A DNA stretch of 21,941 nucleotides from a virus, in IMG/VR virus record IMGVR_UViG_3300010885_018307, positions 1 to 21,941 of that record; one strand, written 5' to 3'. How positions within the stretch are numbered: the stretch's first letter is position 1; the number at the start of each line of letters is the position of its first letter. Below are positions 1 through 6,857 of the stretch, one piece after another. A model generated the notes under the pieces. That model saw only the letters and a program-made list of their open reading frames with translations. It did no database searches and was not told the origin of the DNA. The position numbers were made by a program, and so were the translations under genes.

Positions 1-24
1 AAGTTCTTGAATTCGTTTGTTCAT
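1..24 (-). CDS. Start of a protein running off the left edge (partial)
   Basis: An ATG on the minus strand at 24-22 opens a frame (MNKRIQEL) that leaves the window after eight codons. It is preceded by a good ribosome-binding site, GGAG, five bases upstream. Its ATG overlaps the TGA of the SWIM gene as ATGA, the same coupling used repeatedly among the minus-strand genes here. Function cannot be judged from eight residues. Small phage proteins starting with a similar MN-x-RI-x-EL sequence are common in T4-like aquatic phages, which is from memory and not a search. Confidence 0.55.
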
Positions 25-338
25 ACTGACTCCAAATGTTTACAACTACCACGGAAATTAAACCCAGGGCAAGTACAGGTCTTGGCATTTGGATCTACAT
101 AATAAGTACTACCTTTACTGCCTTGTACAGCGATAGTATTAGATACTAGTTTAGTTTTAAATGGATTGGGTTTTACTTCTACAAACTTGCGACCACGCTT
201 GTCGAAACCTTTGATAGGGTTTTTAAAGTAAAAAGGCTTAGTGGTCTTATGTTGTATATAAGCCACAAGATTATTACTATCTAGCAGATAGATATGAGGG
301 TGGAAATCTCCACCAGTTGTTTCTTTGAGAGCTTGCAT
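21..338 (-). CDS. SWIM zinc-finger protein (105 aa)
   Basis: This small protein ends in a SWIM-type zinc finger. Cys88-x-Cys90, eight residues, then Cys99-x-His101 form the CxC...CxH pattern of that fold, which binds zinc and is usually tied to DNA or protein binding. The rest (residues 1-80) is basic and shows no recognised domain. A stretch around 44-61 is rich in Lys, Arg and Pro. SWIM modules are normally attached to larger enzymes, so a free-standing version suggests a small regulatory or nucleic-acid-binding phage protein; the partner is unknown. It has its own sigma70-like promoter (367-395), so it can be expressed early by host RNA polymerase, apart from the late Isc operon upstream. 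The next gene starts by ATGA overlap with its stop. Confidence 0.75.
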   Translation of the reverse strand: MQALKETTGGDFHPHIYLLDSNNLVAYIQHKTTKPFYFKNPIKGFDKRGRKFVEVKPNPFKTKLVSNTIAVQGSKGSTYYVDPNAKTCTCPGFNFRGSCKHLESV

Positions 339-366
339 GTTACGGCTTTTTGTTGAACATGTTATT

Positions 367-395
367 ATTATACAGTAATTTACCAGTTAAGTCAA
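367..395 (-). promoter_or_regulatory. Sigma70-like promoter for the SWIM gene
   Basis: On the minus strand TTGACT (395-390) and TATAAT (372-367) are separated by exactly 17 bases. That is a one-mismatch -35 box and a perfect -10 box at ideal spacing. A start near 360 would give a leader of about 20 bases before the ATG at 338. The -35 box overlaps the stop codon of the upstream small gene, so the promoter splits the minus-strand block into a late Isc operon and an independently expressed SWIM unit. Confidence 0.75.
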
Positions 396-637
396 CCGAG
401 TTCTATAACCAAAATTTGACTGTCATCCGGACCATTTATAATCTTTAATTTATTTTGGACTAGTGTTGGATATAGTAATGTGTGGGTCGCATAAATTTTA
501 CCAGTATCTGTCATCCAATGCAAAAATATTTTAGTGTTAGTCTGTGGTACAAATATAACTCCACTATCTGCATCAAATTCTTTAATTTCCCTAGCAGTAA
601 GGTTAATCGGATAATTTTTAAGATTCTTATAGTTCAT
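392..637 (-). CDS. Hypothetical protein, last gene of the Isc operon (81 aa)
   Basis: I do not recognise this protein. It is short and soluble, with no signal peptide, membrane segment or cysteine pattern, and it looks like an alternation of beta strands. It starts at an ATGA overlap with the stop of the ErpA-like gene, so it is translationally coupled to the Fe-S operon and is probably co-expressed with it. Its lack of cysteines argues against a cluster-carrying role. A link to Fe-S assembly rests only on the operon position. The sigma70-like promoter of the next gene overlaps its 3' end. Confidence 0.7.
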   Translation of the reverse strand: MNYKNLKNYPINLTAREIKEFDADSGVIFVPQTNTKIFLHWMTDTGKIYATHTLLYPTLVQNKLKIINGPDDSQILVIELG

Positions 638-960
638 ACAGAAAAACTACTACCACATCCGCAGGTGGATTCTGCATTTGGATTACGTATGACAAATTCA
701 CTGCTCATTAGATCTTCTTTGTAATCTATAATTGCACCTTGTAGATATTGATAACTCATAGAATCAATTAAGAATATAACTCCATCTTTGTTTAGATCAA
801 AGTCATCTTCATTTTGCACTTCGTCAAATGTAAAACCATATTGGAATCCACTACATCCCCCGCCCTGTACAAATACTCGTAATTTTAAGTGAGGGTTGCC
901 TTCATCTATTATAAGGTCTTTTATTTTTTCTATACAAGAATCAGTAATTTCAATTTGCAT
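634..960 (-). CDS. erpA: ErpA-like A-type iron-sulfur cluster carrier (108 aa)
   Basis: This is an A-type carrier of the IscA/ErpA/HesB family, which takes Fe-S clusters from a scaffold and delivers them, mainly as [4Fe-4S], to apo-enzymes. The three ligand cysteines are all present: Cys36 in [11 protein letters not shown], and Cys100 and Cys102 in the C-terminal CGCGSSF motif preceded by [15 protein letters not shown] and [10 protein letters not shown] are closer to ErpA than to IscA, hence the call. The length equals the family norm. I start at the ATG at 960, one base after the IscA stop. An in-frame extension to 1032 would run through the IscA coding region and lacks family similarity. 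The gene is third of three Fe-S genes in one overlapping operon. Confidence 0.9.
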   Translation of the reverse strand: MQIEITDSCIEKIKDLIIDEGNPHLKLRVFVQGGGCSGFQYGFTFDEVQNEDDFDLNKDGVIFLIDSMSYQYLQGAIIDYKEDLMSSEFVIRNPNAESTCGCGSSFSV

Positions 961-961
961 A

Positions 962-1285
962 TTATATCCTAAAACTTTCGCCGCAACCACAGCGGTCACG
1001 TTCATTGGGGTTAATAAAATCAAAACCCTCATTTAATCCCTTGCGTACATAATCCACTTTTGTATTCTTAAGGTATATATCATGTTTTATATCTACTAAT
1101 ACTGCAAATCCATTTTGGGCGTAATTGATTGTTCCCGGATCTGCTGTATATTCTTTAACATATTCTAATATATATGCAAGACCACTACAGCCTGTAGTTC
1201 TCACTCCTATACGAATACCTATATAGTCTTTGTCTTTTAATAATTTTTGTATTTTGTTTTTAGCTATATCAGTGAATAAAATCAT
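962..1285 (-). CDS. iscA: IscA-like A-type iron-sulfur cluster carrier (107 aa)
   Basis: This is a second A-type carrier. Ligand cysteines are Cys33 in TTGCSGLAY and Cys99 and Cys101 in the C-terminal CGCGESF motif. The length is identical to bacterial IscA. In bacteria IscA and ErpA act after IscU to build or pass on [4Fe-4S] clusters. Its ATG overlaps the end of iscU by 17 bases, so translation is likely coupled. It differs clearly from the ErpA-like neighbour, so the pair is not a recent duplication and was probably acquired as distinct genes. No cysteine desulfurase (IscS), ferredoxin or HscA/HscB gene is in the window, so sulfur would come from host IscS. Confidence 0.9.
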   Translation of the reverse strand: MILFTDIAKNKIQKLLKDKDYIGIRIGVRTTGCSGLAYILEYVKEYTADPGTINYAQNGFAVLVDIKHDIYLKNTKVDYVRKGLNEGFDFINPNERDRCGCGESFRI

Positions 1286-1652
1286 GTTTTTTACGATAGT
1301 CCTCTACTGCGGCTTTTATTGCATCTTCGGCGAGGATTGAGCAATGGATTTTAACAGGTGGAAGAGCCAACTCCTGGGCGATGTCACTGTTTTTAATAGT
1401 TGCCGCTTGGTCAAGAGACATGCCTTTGACAAGTTCTGTGATAAGACTGCTTGATGCAATTGCTGATCCGCATCCATATGTTTTGAATCTTGCATCTACA
1501 ATAATTCCTTCTTCTACTTTAATTTGTAATTTCATAACATCACCACATGCAGGTGCACCAACCATGCCTGTACCTATACTATCATCTATTTCAAATTTAC
1601 CTACATTACGAGGATTCTCGTAGTGATCGATTACTTTAGTTGAATAAGCCAT
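1269..1652 (-). CDS. iscU: IscU iron-sulfur cluster scaffold protein (127 aa)
   Basis: IscU is the scaffold on which [2Fe-2S] and [4Fe-4S] clusters are built from IscS-derived sulfur. All active residues are visible: Cys36, Asp38, Cys61, His103 and Cys104. The LPPVK motif (97-101), which the chaperone HscA recognises to release the cluster, is intact, followed by IHCSILAEDAI as in proteobacterial IscU. The protein is full length for the family and looks functional and able to work with the host Isc machinery. I start at the ATG at 1652, which begins MAYSTKVIDHYENPRNVG as in typical IscU; a longer frame to 1697 lies inside the upstream Cys-rich gene. It overlaps that gene by 17 bases and iscA by 17 bases. 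Confidence 0.93.
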   Translation of the reverse strand: MAYSTKVIDHYENPRNVGKFEIDDSIGTGMVGAPACGDVMKLQIKVEEGIIVDARFKTYGCGSAIASSSLITELVKGMSLDQAATIKNSDIAQELALPPVKIHCSILAEDAIKAAVEDYRKKHDFIH

Positions 1653-1797
1653 TTTGTTCTTTACAAGTTTTACATTCGCAATCTGTACAATTATCACAAT
1701 CTAAACAACTATGACCACAATGCGAGGGACAGCCACATGGACATTTAGTATTAGTATAGCGTTTATAACTATCGTAGTCATCCATGTATTCTTCCAT
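1636..1797 (-). CDS. Ten-cysteine mini-protein heading the Isc operon (53 aa)
   Basis: The protein has an acidic, Tyr/Asp-rich N-terminus (residues 1-17), then a dense cysteine block: ten cysteines at 19, 21, 23, 27, 31, 34, 37, 40, 42 and 45, plus His26 and His29. CxC and CxxC spacings dominate, as in metallothioneins and small zinc or iron-sulfur proteins, but I do not recognise a named family. No signal peptide is seen, so it should stay in the reducing cytoplasm, where such cysteines bind metal rather than form disulfides. The start at 1797 has the ribosome-binding site GGGAGA, and the TATAAATA box lies just upstream. Being first in the Isc operon and overlapping iscU suggests metal or iron handling for cluster assembly. 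That is inference from context. Confidence 0.75.
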   Translation of the reverse strand: MEEYMDDYDSYKRYTNTKCPCGCPSHCGHSCLDCDNCTDCECKTCKEQNGLFN

Positions 1798-1814
1798 AGT
1801 ATTTCTCCCTATGT

Positions 1815-1822
1815 TATTTATA
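1815..1822 (-). promoter_or_regulatory. T4-type late promoter of the Isc operon
   Basis: A perfect TATAAATA box lies on the minus strand. With the T4 geometry (box at -13 to -6) transcription would start at about 1809, giving a 12-base leader that begins with the ribosome-binding site GGGAGA and runs straight into the ATG at 1797. This places Fe-S genes under late, virion-phase expression. Confidence 0.7.
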
Positions 1823-1844
1823 GTGTAAATACTGCTAGATAACA

Positions 1845-1852
1845 AATAAATA
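1845..1852 (+). promoter_or_regulatory. T4-type late promoter of the fibre genes
   Basis: AATAAATA fits the NATAAATA late consensus of marine T4-like phages. A start near 1858 gives a short leader containing GGAG before the ATG at 1877. It lies back to back with the minus-strand TATAAATA box, with only 22 bases between the two. Confidence 0.6.
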
Positions 1853-1876
1853 TACAACTATTATGGAGTATGCCTA

Positions 1877-3529
1877 ATGGCCGCCAATGATAAAATTCTA
1901 GCATCAGCCTTTAACAATATAAGAACTAAAATTGATTCAGTTTTAGGTGTAGGTTCTGGTGATTACGGATATGGACAAACTCTGTACAGCACAGAAGTGA
2001 ACGGCCCTAGTAACAGCAAAAGTAGGGGCAAAAGTGATAAAATACACTCTGAATACTGGGATTTATTAAGGTATGATATTATATCAGCATACAAACATCA
2101 AAATGGTCAAAATCCCACAATTTCCGATATTGCTTCAGGCGGTCAAATTCAATGGTATTATGCAATCCAATACGATTTATTAGCTTCTAATATTGTAACA
2201 AATAAAGATCAAGCATTTATCGGAGCAACAGCAGGATCGTATACTAAACAATTAGAAGTTATTAATGGCGGAAGTACAGATTTGGATGCCGGTTGGGGTG
2301 TTAATACCGCTGGTCAACAAAACCAACAACAACAATATTTTGTAACATTTAATGATACAAATCATGCTAGATATTTTTTTAATTCAGGCGGATATCTAAG
2401 AATTACAATGTCTCACGAAAACGTAGTAGGAAGCCCTAATACAAAAACGGTAGGATGGAATAATGTTGTAACTAATATGAACAATCAACATTTTACATTT
2501 GACAATTCAAAATTTAGACAAGGATTAGCCGGAACACAAAAAGAATGGACATACATTAGATACGACCCCACTAATCCTTATTCAGAAAATTATGGATTGA
2601 TGAGATTTAAATATATCGATGCTAGAACTATAGAAGTTTTTGTGAGATTAGTTGATGCTGATACCGGAGATCACGACCTATGGAATAGTAACAATGTCCC
2701 CGACGAAGGAGATCCTGTATATTTTGGAAGGGGTGTTGATGAACCAATTCAATCAATTATATCCGCCGGATTAGAATATAGAAAATCGATAGATCAAGTT
2801 GTAATAGAATCTCCTAATTTTTCAGTAGCTCCGTGGGTAACTGAATATCAACCTAGTGCAAGATCCTATTCATCACCCGGAAACTATCAATGGATTGTTC
2901 CAGATGGACTTTCATCTGTTCAGGTATTGCTAGCTGGCGGTGGCGGTGGCGGTGGCGGTGGTAACAGCTATGAAGATCCAGAATACGGCTCTACTGTAAA
3001 TGCAGGTGGTGGTGGTGGTGGAGGTGAAGTAAAACAATTAACTTATAATGTAACACCGGGACAAACAATATATATCACCGTAGGAGCTGGTGGAACTGCT
3101 GGCCCTGCTGGTAGTAACGGTAGTGGTGGAACTATTACTACAATTAATGGCGGAATTACTGGATTAGTTACTGCTAATGGAGGTCTTGCCGGAACTAGTG
3201 CGGGAGTAGGCGGCAATAGTGGATCAGGCGGATTGGGAAGTGCATCAGGTGGTGGTGGTGGAGCCAGTAATGCTACTAGTGTTGTTGGAGGGCTTGGAGT
3301 AGATGCTAATGTGGTTGAGCGTATATATTCAGTCGGCGGTGGCGGTGGCGGTGGTAGAACAAATGCCGCAGGCGGTACTGGATTTAACGGCGGCGGCACA
3401 GGTGGTTCATCTAACACTATATTAGCCACACCAGGTACACCAGGAAGTGGCGGTGGTGGTGGTGGTGGTGGGACGCAAAGTTATCCCGGAGCACAAGGCG
3501 GTAGTGGTCGAGTAGTAATTTACGGATAA
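1877..3529 (+). CDS. Tail-fibre or adhesin-like protein with polyglycine C-terminal domain (550 aa)
   Basis: A virion surface protein in two parts. Residues 1 to about 310 match the next gene in order: a leader of the type A-x-N-x-IR-x-K, a GSGDYGYGQT motif, WDLLRYDI, KHQNG, ARYFFNSGG, KTVGW, then EYRKSID. Residues about 335-550 start with a PGNYQWIVPDG strand and then carry five main glycine runs of roughly five to nine residues, ending in GGSGRVVIYG. This is the glycine-rich domain seen at the tips of phage fibres, and polyglycine sandwich folds are known from adhesins of T2- and S16-like phages. It probably contributes to receptor binding. The start has GGAG upstream and a late promoter box. 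The alternative ATG at 1870 is out of frame. Confidence 0.75.
   Translation: MAANDKILASAFNNIRTKIDSVLGVGSGDYGYGQTLYSTEVNGPSNSKSRGKSDKIHSEYWDLLRYDIISAYKHQNGQNPTISDIASGGQIQWYYAIQYDLLASNIVTNKDQAFIGATAGSYTKQLEVINGGSTDLDAGWGVNTAGQQNQQQQYFVTFNDTNHARYFFNSGGYLRITMSHENVVGSPNTKTVGWNNVVTNMNNQHFTFDNSKFRQGLAGTQKEWTYIRYDPTNPYSENYGLMRFKYIDARTIEVFVRLVDADTGDHDLWNSNNVPDEGDPVYFGRGVDEPIQSIISAGLEYRKSIDQVVIESPNFSVAPWVTEYQPSARSYSSPGNYQWIVPDGLSSVQVLLAGGGGGGGGGNSYEDPEYGSTVNAGGGGGGGEVKQLTYNVTPGQTIYITVGAGGTAGPAGSNGSGGTITTINGGITGLVTANGGLAGTSAGVGGNSGSGGLGSASGGGGGASNATSVVGGLGVDANVVERIYSVGGGGGGGRTNAAGGTGFNGGGTGGSSNTILATPGTPGSGGGGGGGGTQSYPGAQGGSGRVVIYG
2936..3472 (+). repeat. GGN codon runs encoding polyglycine
   Basis: Five main runs of GGC/GGT codons punctuate the 3' part of the first fibre gene: nine Gly codons at 2936-2962, then about 3006-3026, 3248-3262, 3334-3354, and eight at 3449-3472. 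The runs are near-perfect trinucleotide or hexanucleotide repeats (GGCGGT), so polymerase slippage would change length without breaking the frame. The opposite strand reads as polyproline, which explains the long antisense frame there. Confidence 0.85.
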
Positions 3530-3540
3530 AGGAAATAACA

Positions 3541-4452
3541 ATGGCAATAGCAGATTTAATTTTGTCGAAAGCATATAATGATATAAGGGCTAAAGTTGTA
3601 TCAATATTAGGCGCAGGTTCTGGCGACAAAGGGTATGGGCAAACTTTACAAAGCTCTACTGTAGGAGTTGAAAAAATTACTGAAAGTCAATGGGATCAAC
3701 TAAGACAAGATATTGTTAAAACTCATAGACACCAAAACGGTGCAAGTCCTACTATAACTGATGTAACTACTGCTAATACTATTGCCTGGGCACATGCAGT
3801 TCAATACGACACATTAGCAGACGGGCTAATCACTAGTAAAGATACGATATATACCGGATCAACTATTGGTGCATATACTCAGCAAGCACAAACTGCTAAT
3901 CTGCAGACAAAAACCGTTGAAGGTTGGAATAGTACTAAGAGATATGCACAATTAGAAACTTATATTAGATGGGGCTCTGCTGATGCCGCACGGTACTTTT
4001 TCAATAGTGGGGGAAGAATTAGCCTTAGTACTAGCCTTACTACTAGCGGCACAGTTAACACCAAAACAGTGGGCTGGAGGGACGTAGTATGCCCAGGTAT
4101 GAGTCTAACTTATACTCCTACTGATTATAGGAGTCAATTAGGGGATCTTCCGCTTGCAACATATCCGTATATCTCTCAACTAACTTATGATACAACTAGT
4201 CCATATAAAGAAAATTATGGTTATCTAGCCATGCAATTACGAGATGCTAAAACATTAAGAATATTAATTCAATTTGTAGATGCCGATGCCGGCGATCAGG
4301 TAACGCCACCAGCTGGTAAAACTGCTGGCCCAGCAGTGGATGAAACAATACAAGGAACATTTTCTGCATTTATTAATTATAGGAAATCGATAAACGAAGT
4401 TACAGCTGATACTCCTTCAATAGACGATGTCGCCTTCACTGTGAATACTTAA
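3541..4452 (+). CDS. Tail-fibre-like structural protein, paralogue lacking the Gly domain (303 aa)
   Basis: This protein is collinear with the first about 310 residues of the upstream gene. Shared blocks include LGAGSGDKGYGQT, WDQLRQDIVKTHRHQNG, ARYFFNSGG, TKTVGW, YKENYGY, VDADAGD and INYRKSI. It stops where the neighbour turns into the polyglycine domain. The pair is a tandem duplication with gain or loss of a C-terminal adhesive domain. Its role is likely structural: a fibre shaft or base-attachment part, or a shorter alternative fibre. The ribosome-binding site AAAGGA lies just upstream, 11 bases after the previous stop, so it is co-transcribed. No chaperone-like gene is obvious nearby. 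Confidence 0.75.
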   Translation: MAIADLILSKAYNDIRAKVVSILGAGSGDKGYGQTLQSSTVGVEKITESQWDQLRQDIVKTHRHQNGASPTITDVTTANTIAWAHAVQYDTLADGLITSKDTIYTGSTIGAYTQQAQTANLQTKTVEGWNSTKRYAQLETYIRWGSADAARYFFNSGGRISLSTSLTTSGTVNTKTVGWRDVVCPGMSLTYTPTDYRSQLGDLPLATYPYISQLTYDTTSPYKENYGYLAMQLRDAKTLRILIQFVDADAGDQVTPPAGKTAGPAVDETIQGTFSAFINYRKSINEVTADTPSIDDVAFTVNT

Positions 4453-4453
4453 A

Positions 4454-4469
4454 TAAGTTCAAGGACTTA
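4454..4469 (+). promoter_or_regulatory. Leader hairpin with ribosome-binding site in the loop
   Basis: TAAGT (4454-4458) and ACTTA (4465-4469) form a five-base-pair stem whose six-base loop TCAAGG holds most of the AAGGA ribosome-binding site for the ATG at 4474. A CTTAAATA box (4448-4455, one mismatch to the late consensus) overlaps its left arm. The hairpin is short, so its effect is uncertain. Confidence 0.35.
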
Positions 4470-4473
4470 ATTT

Positions 4474-4809
4474 ATGGAAGATTTAGAGAAAGCATTAGAA
4501 TTTGCCAATTATCAATCTACACTAAAACAACAGAAAGATATTCTTAAACAAAAATTTAAAGACGACTGTATATATGCATATAATGGGGGATTATTTTCTC
4601 CGAACATAGAATGGCTATCGGCAATATACAATATCAAAGAAGAAAATCAATGGGTGATAGATATAAACGGTAATCCAATTTGGATAGAAAATATTAAAGA
4701 GTTTCATCGTTTAGCCTATGAAAATTTTATGTCAGCGATTGCAAAATTTGGCGAGACACACTCCGATATTAAAAAACAACGTTCTGTAAAATCATTGGTA
4801 GGTTTATGA
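4474..4809 (+). CDS. Conserved phage hypothetical protein (111 aa)
   Basis: I know no function for this protein. Residues 1-35 are a Lys/Gln-rich helix (ALEFANYQSTLKQQK), followed by a YNGGLFSPN turn and a more mixed C-terminal half. The layout, with an N-terminal helix, an xNGGxF motif and about 110 residues, recalls small proteins found after fibre genes in T4-like aquatic phages, where no function is assigned. There are no membrane segments and a single Cys. It has a well-spaced AAGGA ribosome-binding site, and its stop overlaps the ATG of the first glycosyltransferase by four bases. It therefore links the fibre genes to the modification genes in one transcription unit. Confidence 0.65.
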   Translation: MEDLEKALEFANYQSTLKQQKDILKQKFKDDCIYAYNGGLFSPNIEWLSAIYNIKEENQWVIDINGNPIWIENIKEFHRLAYENFMSAIAKFGETHSDIKKQRSVKSLVGL

Positions 4810-5615
4810 ATCAAGGATTTTTAGTTTTTGCTCACGATAATGAGCAGGTACAATATAGCCTTCTAGCAGGATGGCAAGCAAAAAGAATACATCACTGGTT
4901 AGACAAACCTGTGAGCATTGTTACAGATCATCAAACCTTAGAGAATTTAAAAAGATCAAATTTAGATAAAGAGTTTGACCATATTATTATCAACGATAGT
5001 ACCTCTAATCAAAAAAAGAAATATAGCGGTCAGAGTTTAAGTTTCCACAACATTGATAGATGTCTAAGTTGGGACCTTACACCCTACGACGAAACTATTG
5101 TAATAGATACCGATATAGCAATACAATCAGATAGATTAAACACATTATGGAATCATCAAGACGATATGTTGGTCTGTAGACAATCTAACGATTTATTTGG
5201 TCGTAAGTTTGTGGGATTTGATTATCTTTCTAATTACGGAATTAAATTTTATTGGGCAACTATATGTTACTTTAAAAAAACTGATACAACTAAAACATTT
5301 TTTGATACATGTTTGAGAATTAAACAAAATTATAATTGGTATTCATACGTTTACGATATCACATCTAATTACATTCGGAATGATCATATATGGTCTATAG
5401 CATTGCATGAGTTAGGCGGTAGTGCTAATTCTAATTGGGTATCAGATATACCGTTTAATCTTTACTATACATTAGATAAGGATAATATTGTATCGATGAC
5501 TGATAATTCTGTTATTGCTTTTGGTAATGATAAACTTGCTAAGATTGCTGATAGTGATTTACATGTAATGAATAAATTTAGTTTACTAGATAAAATTCAA
5601 AGAGAGCTAATATGA
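4806..5615 (+). CDS. GT-A-like glycosyltransferase, copy 1 of tandem pair (269 aa)
   Basis: A nucleotide-sugar-dependent transferase is suggested by the N-terminal beta strand GFLVFAHD and by a DxD-type metal and sugar-nucleotide motif, Asp101-Thr-Asp103, in ETIVIDTDIAI. In GT8-like and GT2-like enzymes this pair binds Mn2+ and the donor phosphate. The following gene shares the PYDET(I/V) strand before the DxD motif, a WNH motif after it, and a CYFKK motif, so the two arose by duplication. There is no signal peptide, so it acts in the cytoplasm. Acceptor and sugar are unknown; the neighbouring fibre genes make fibre or surface-glycan modification a reasonable guess. It starts and ends with four-base overlaps. 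Confidence 0.7.
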   Translation: MNQGFLVFAHDNEQVQYSLLAGWQAKRIHHWLDKPVSIVTDHQTLENLKRSNLDKEFDHIIINDSTSNQKKKYSGQSLSFHNIDRCLSWDLTPYDETIVIDTDIAIQSDRLNTLWNHQDDMLVCRQSNDLFGRKFVGFDYLSNYGIKFYWATICYFKKTDTTKTFFDTCLRIKQNYNWYSYVYDITSNYIRNDHIWSIALHELGGSANSNWVSDIPFNLYYTLDKDNIVSMTDNSVIAFGNDKLAKIADSDLHVMNKFSLLDKIQRELI

Positions 5616-6340
5616 GTCGAGGTTATCTAATATTTGCCCAAGGAAAATACATAGAGATGGCCAAACTTCTATCTAAAAGTATTTCTAAAACACAAAGCAA
5701 TATTACCAATGTTACTATTATTACAGAGTCATACAGTGATAATGTAATGCTTGATAGAACTAAAGCATATGAATTAAGTCCCTATGATGAAACAGTATTA
5801 TTAGATGCTGATATGATTTTCTTAGATGATGTTAGTCATTGGTGGAATCATTTGTCTAAATTTCCCTTGTTAATTACCAGTAAGGTTAAAACTTATAGAG
5901 ACGAATGGGTTATGTATAGTCCATATAGAAAAACGTTTGTTAGTAATGATTTACCTAATTGTTATAGTGCATTTTGTTATTTTAAAAAGGATCCTCAGGT
6001 CGCAGAGTTCTTTAAATTATTAGAAAGTATAATTTTAAATTGGGATGAATGGACTATGCTTTATGCTCTAGAGGACCGCCAACAATGGCCTAGTATAGAT
6101 CTTGCCATGGCAATTGCTGTTAAAATACTTGATTTAGATGTTACCAATAAGTTAGACTATCCTACATTTACACATATGAAATCGGGATGTCAGGGTTGGG
6201 GGTATTATGACGAAATATGGCGAAAACAACTAGGAATTTATATTTCTAATGATCGATTAAGATTGGGTAATTATTTGCAATCTGGAATATTGCATTATGT
6301 AGATAAGGAAGTATCAAATGAACTATTGCGTTTATTTTAA
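5612..6340 (+). CDS. GT-A-like glycosyltransferase, copy 2 of tandem pair (242 aa)
   Basis: The N-terminal strand GYLIFAQG is followed by a DxD motif, Asp65-Ala-Asp67, in ETVLLDADMIF. The protein is a divergent copy of the upstream gene, with SPYDET, WWNH and CYFKK in the same order, but it is shorter between the first strand and the DxD motif (64 residues before it against 100). A shorter insertion before the metal site suggests a different donor or acceptor. A late HMKSGCQGWG segment could carry the C-terminal histidine typical of GT8-like enzymes (family knowledge, not verified). Its ATG overlaps the previous stop by four bases. The next gene begins 23 bases before its stop. Confidence 0.7.
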   Translation: MSRGYLIFAQGKYIEMAKLLSKSISKTQSNITNVTIITESYSDNVMLDRTKAYELSPYDETVLLDADMIFLDDVSHWWNHLSKFPLLITSKVKTYRDEWVMYSPYRKTFVSNDLPNCYSAFCYFKKDPQVAEFFKLLESIILNWDEWTMLYALEDRQQWPSIDLAMAIAVKILDLDVTNKLDYPTFTHMKSGCQGWGYYDEIWRKQLGIYISNDRLRLGNYLQSGILHYVDKEVSNELLRLF

Positions 6341-6857
6341 AAGCTCGATGATGATAGAAAGAGTTACTTCCACACCGTTGGAAAGCAATGAACTGTCATA
6401 TATTATTATTTCTCCAGAAGAAACAGAAAACTTTCTCAGCGGTAACTGGTTATTAAGCAGTTATTTTGTTATATTAGATTCTCCGTTGGCTTATTCTGGA
6501 AAATTAGTAGACATTAGAAAATTCCGAGAAAAGAATAATGGTGTAGAAAATAAAATATATAGTATTCCAAAAAATGATAATACAACAAATATAAAAATTT
6601 ACCAAGATAAAACAAAAAAACAATGTACTATTAGAATAGACGATTGGACTAAACAACGTATCAATGCAGGTATTAACAATAACTTTATGGTTATAACTGC
6701 ATGTGTGATAGGTGATCCACATTTACCGTATTTTGTTTGGAATTTAAATCTCTCTGATCTAGTTGACAAAGATGTTAATATAACATATACAGGTACAGAT
6801 AACTTTGAATTCTTTACCAAAAAACTTTTTGATACATACTCACATGAATACATTTAA
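6318..6857 (+). CDS. Hypothetical protein between glycosyltransferases (179 aa)
   Basis: No family is recognised. The protein looks alpha/beta, lacks a DxD motif, membrane segments and cysteine clusters, and ends in an aromatic-rich segment (GDPHLPYFVWNLNL). I use the ATG at 6318 because AAGGAAG lies about six bases upstream, even though this overlaps the previous gene by 23 bases; later ATGs at 6345 and 6348 have no ribosome-binding site. Its 3' end overlaps the next glycosyltransferase by 14 bases. Its position inside a chain of overlapping transferase genes suggests an accessory role, such as an adaptor or acceptor-binding subunit. That is inference. Confidence 0.6.
   Translation: MNYCVYFKSSMMIERVTSTPLESNELSYIIISPEETENFLSGNWLLSSYFVILDSPLAYSGKLVDIRKFREKNNGVENKIYSIPKNDNTTNIKIYQDKTKKQCTIRIDDWTKQRINAGINNNFMVITACVIGDPHLPYFVWNLNLSDLVDKDVNITYTGTDNFEFFTKKLFDTYSHEYI

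Noticed and set aside
961-1032. 24-codon N-terminal extension of the ErpA-like gene
   Set aside because: It runs out of frame through the IscA coding region; family length and the ATG at 960 directly after the IscA stop favour the shorter form.
3043-3429. Long proline-rich open frame on the minus strand
   Set aside because: It is the antisense of polyglycine codons (GGN gives NCC) inside the fibre gene, with no ribosome-binding site or promoter.
6763-6791. TTGACA, 17 bases, TATACA on the plus strand before the third glycosyltransferase
   Set aside because: The -10 box lacks the final T and matches at only four positions, and the stretch is coding. A weak internal promoter is possible but not supported.
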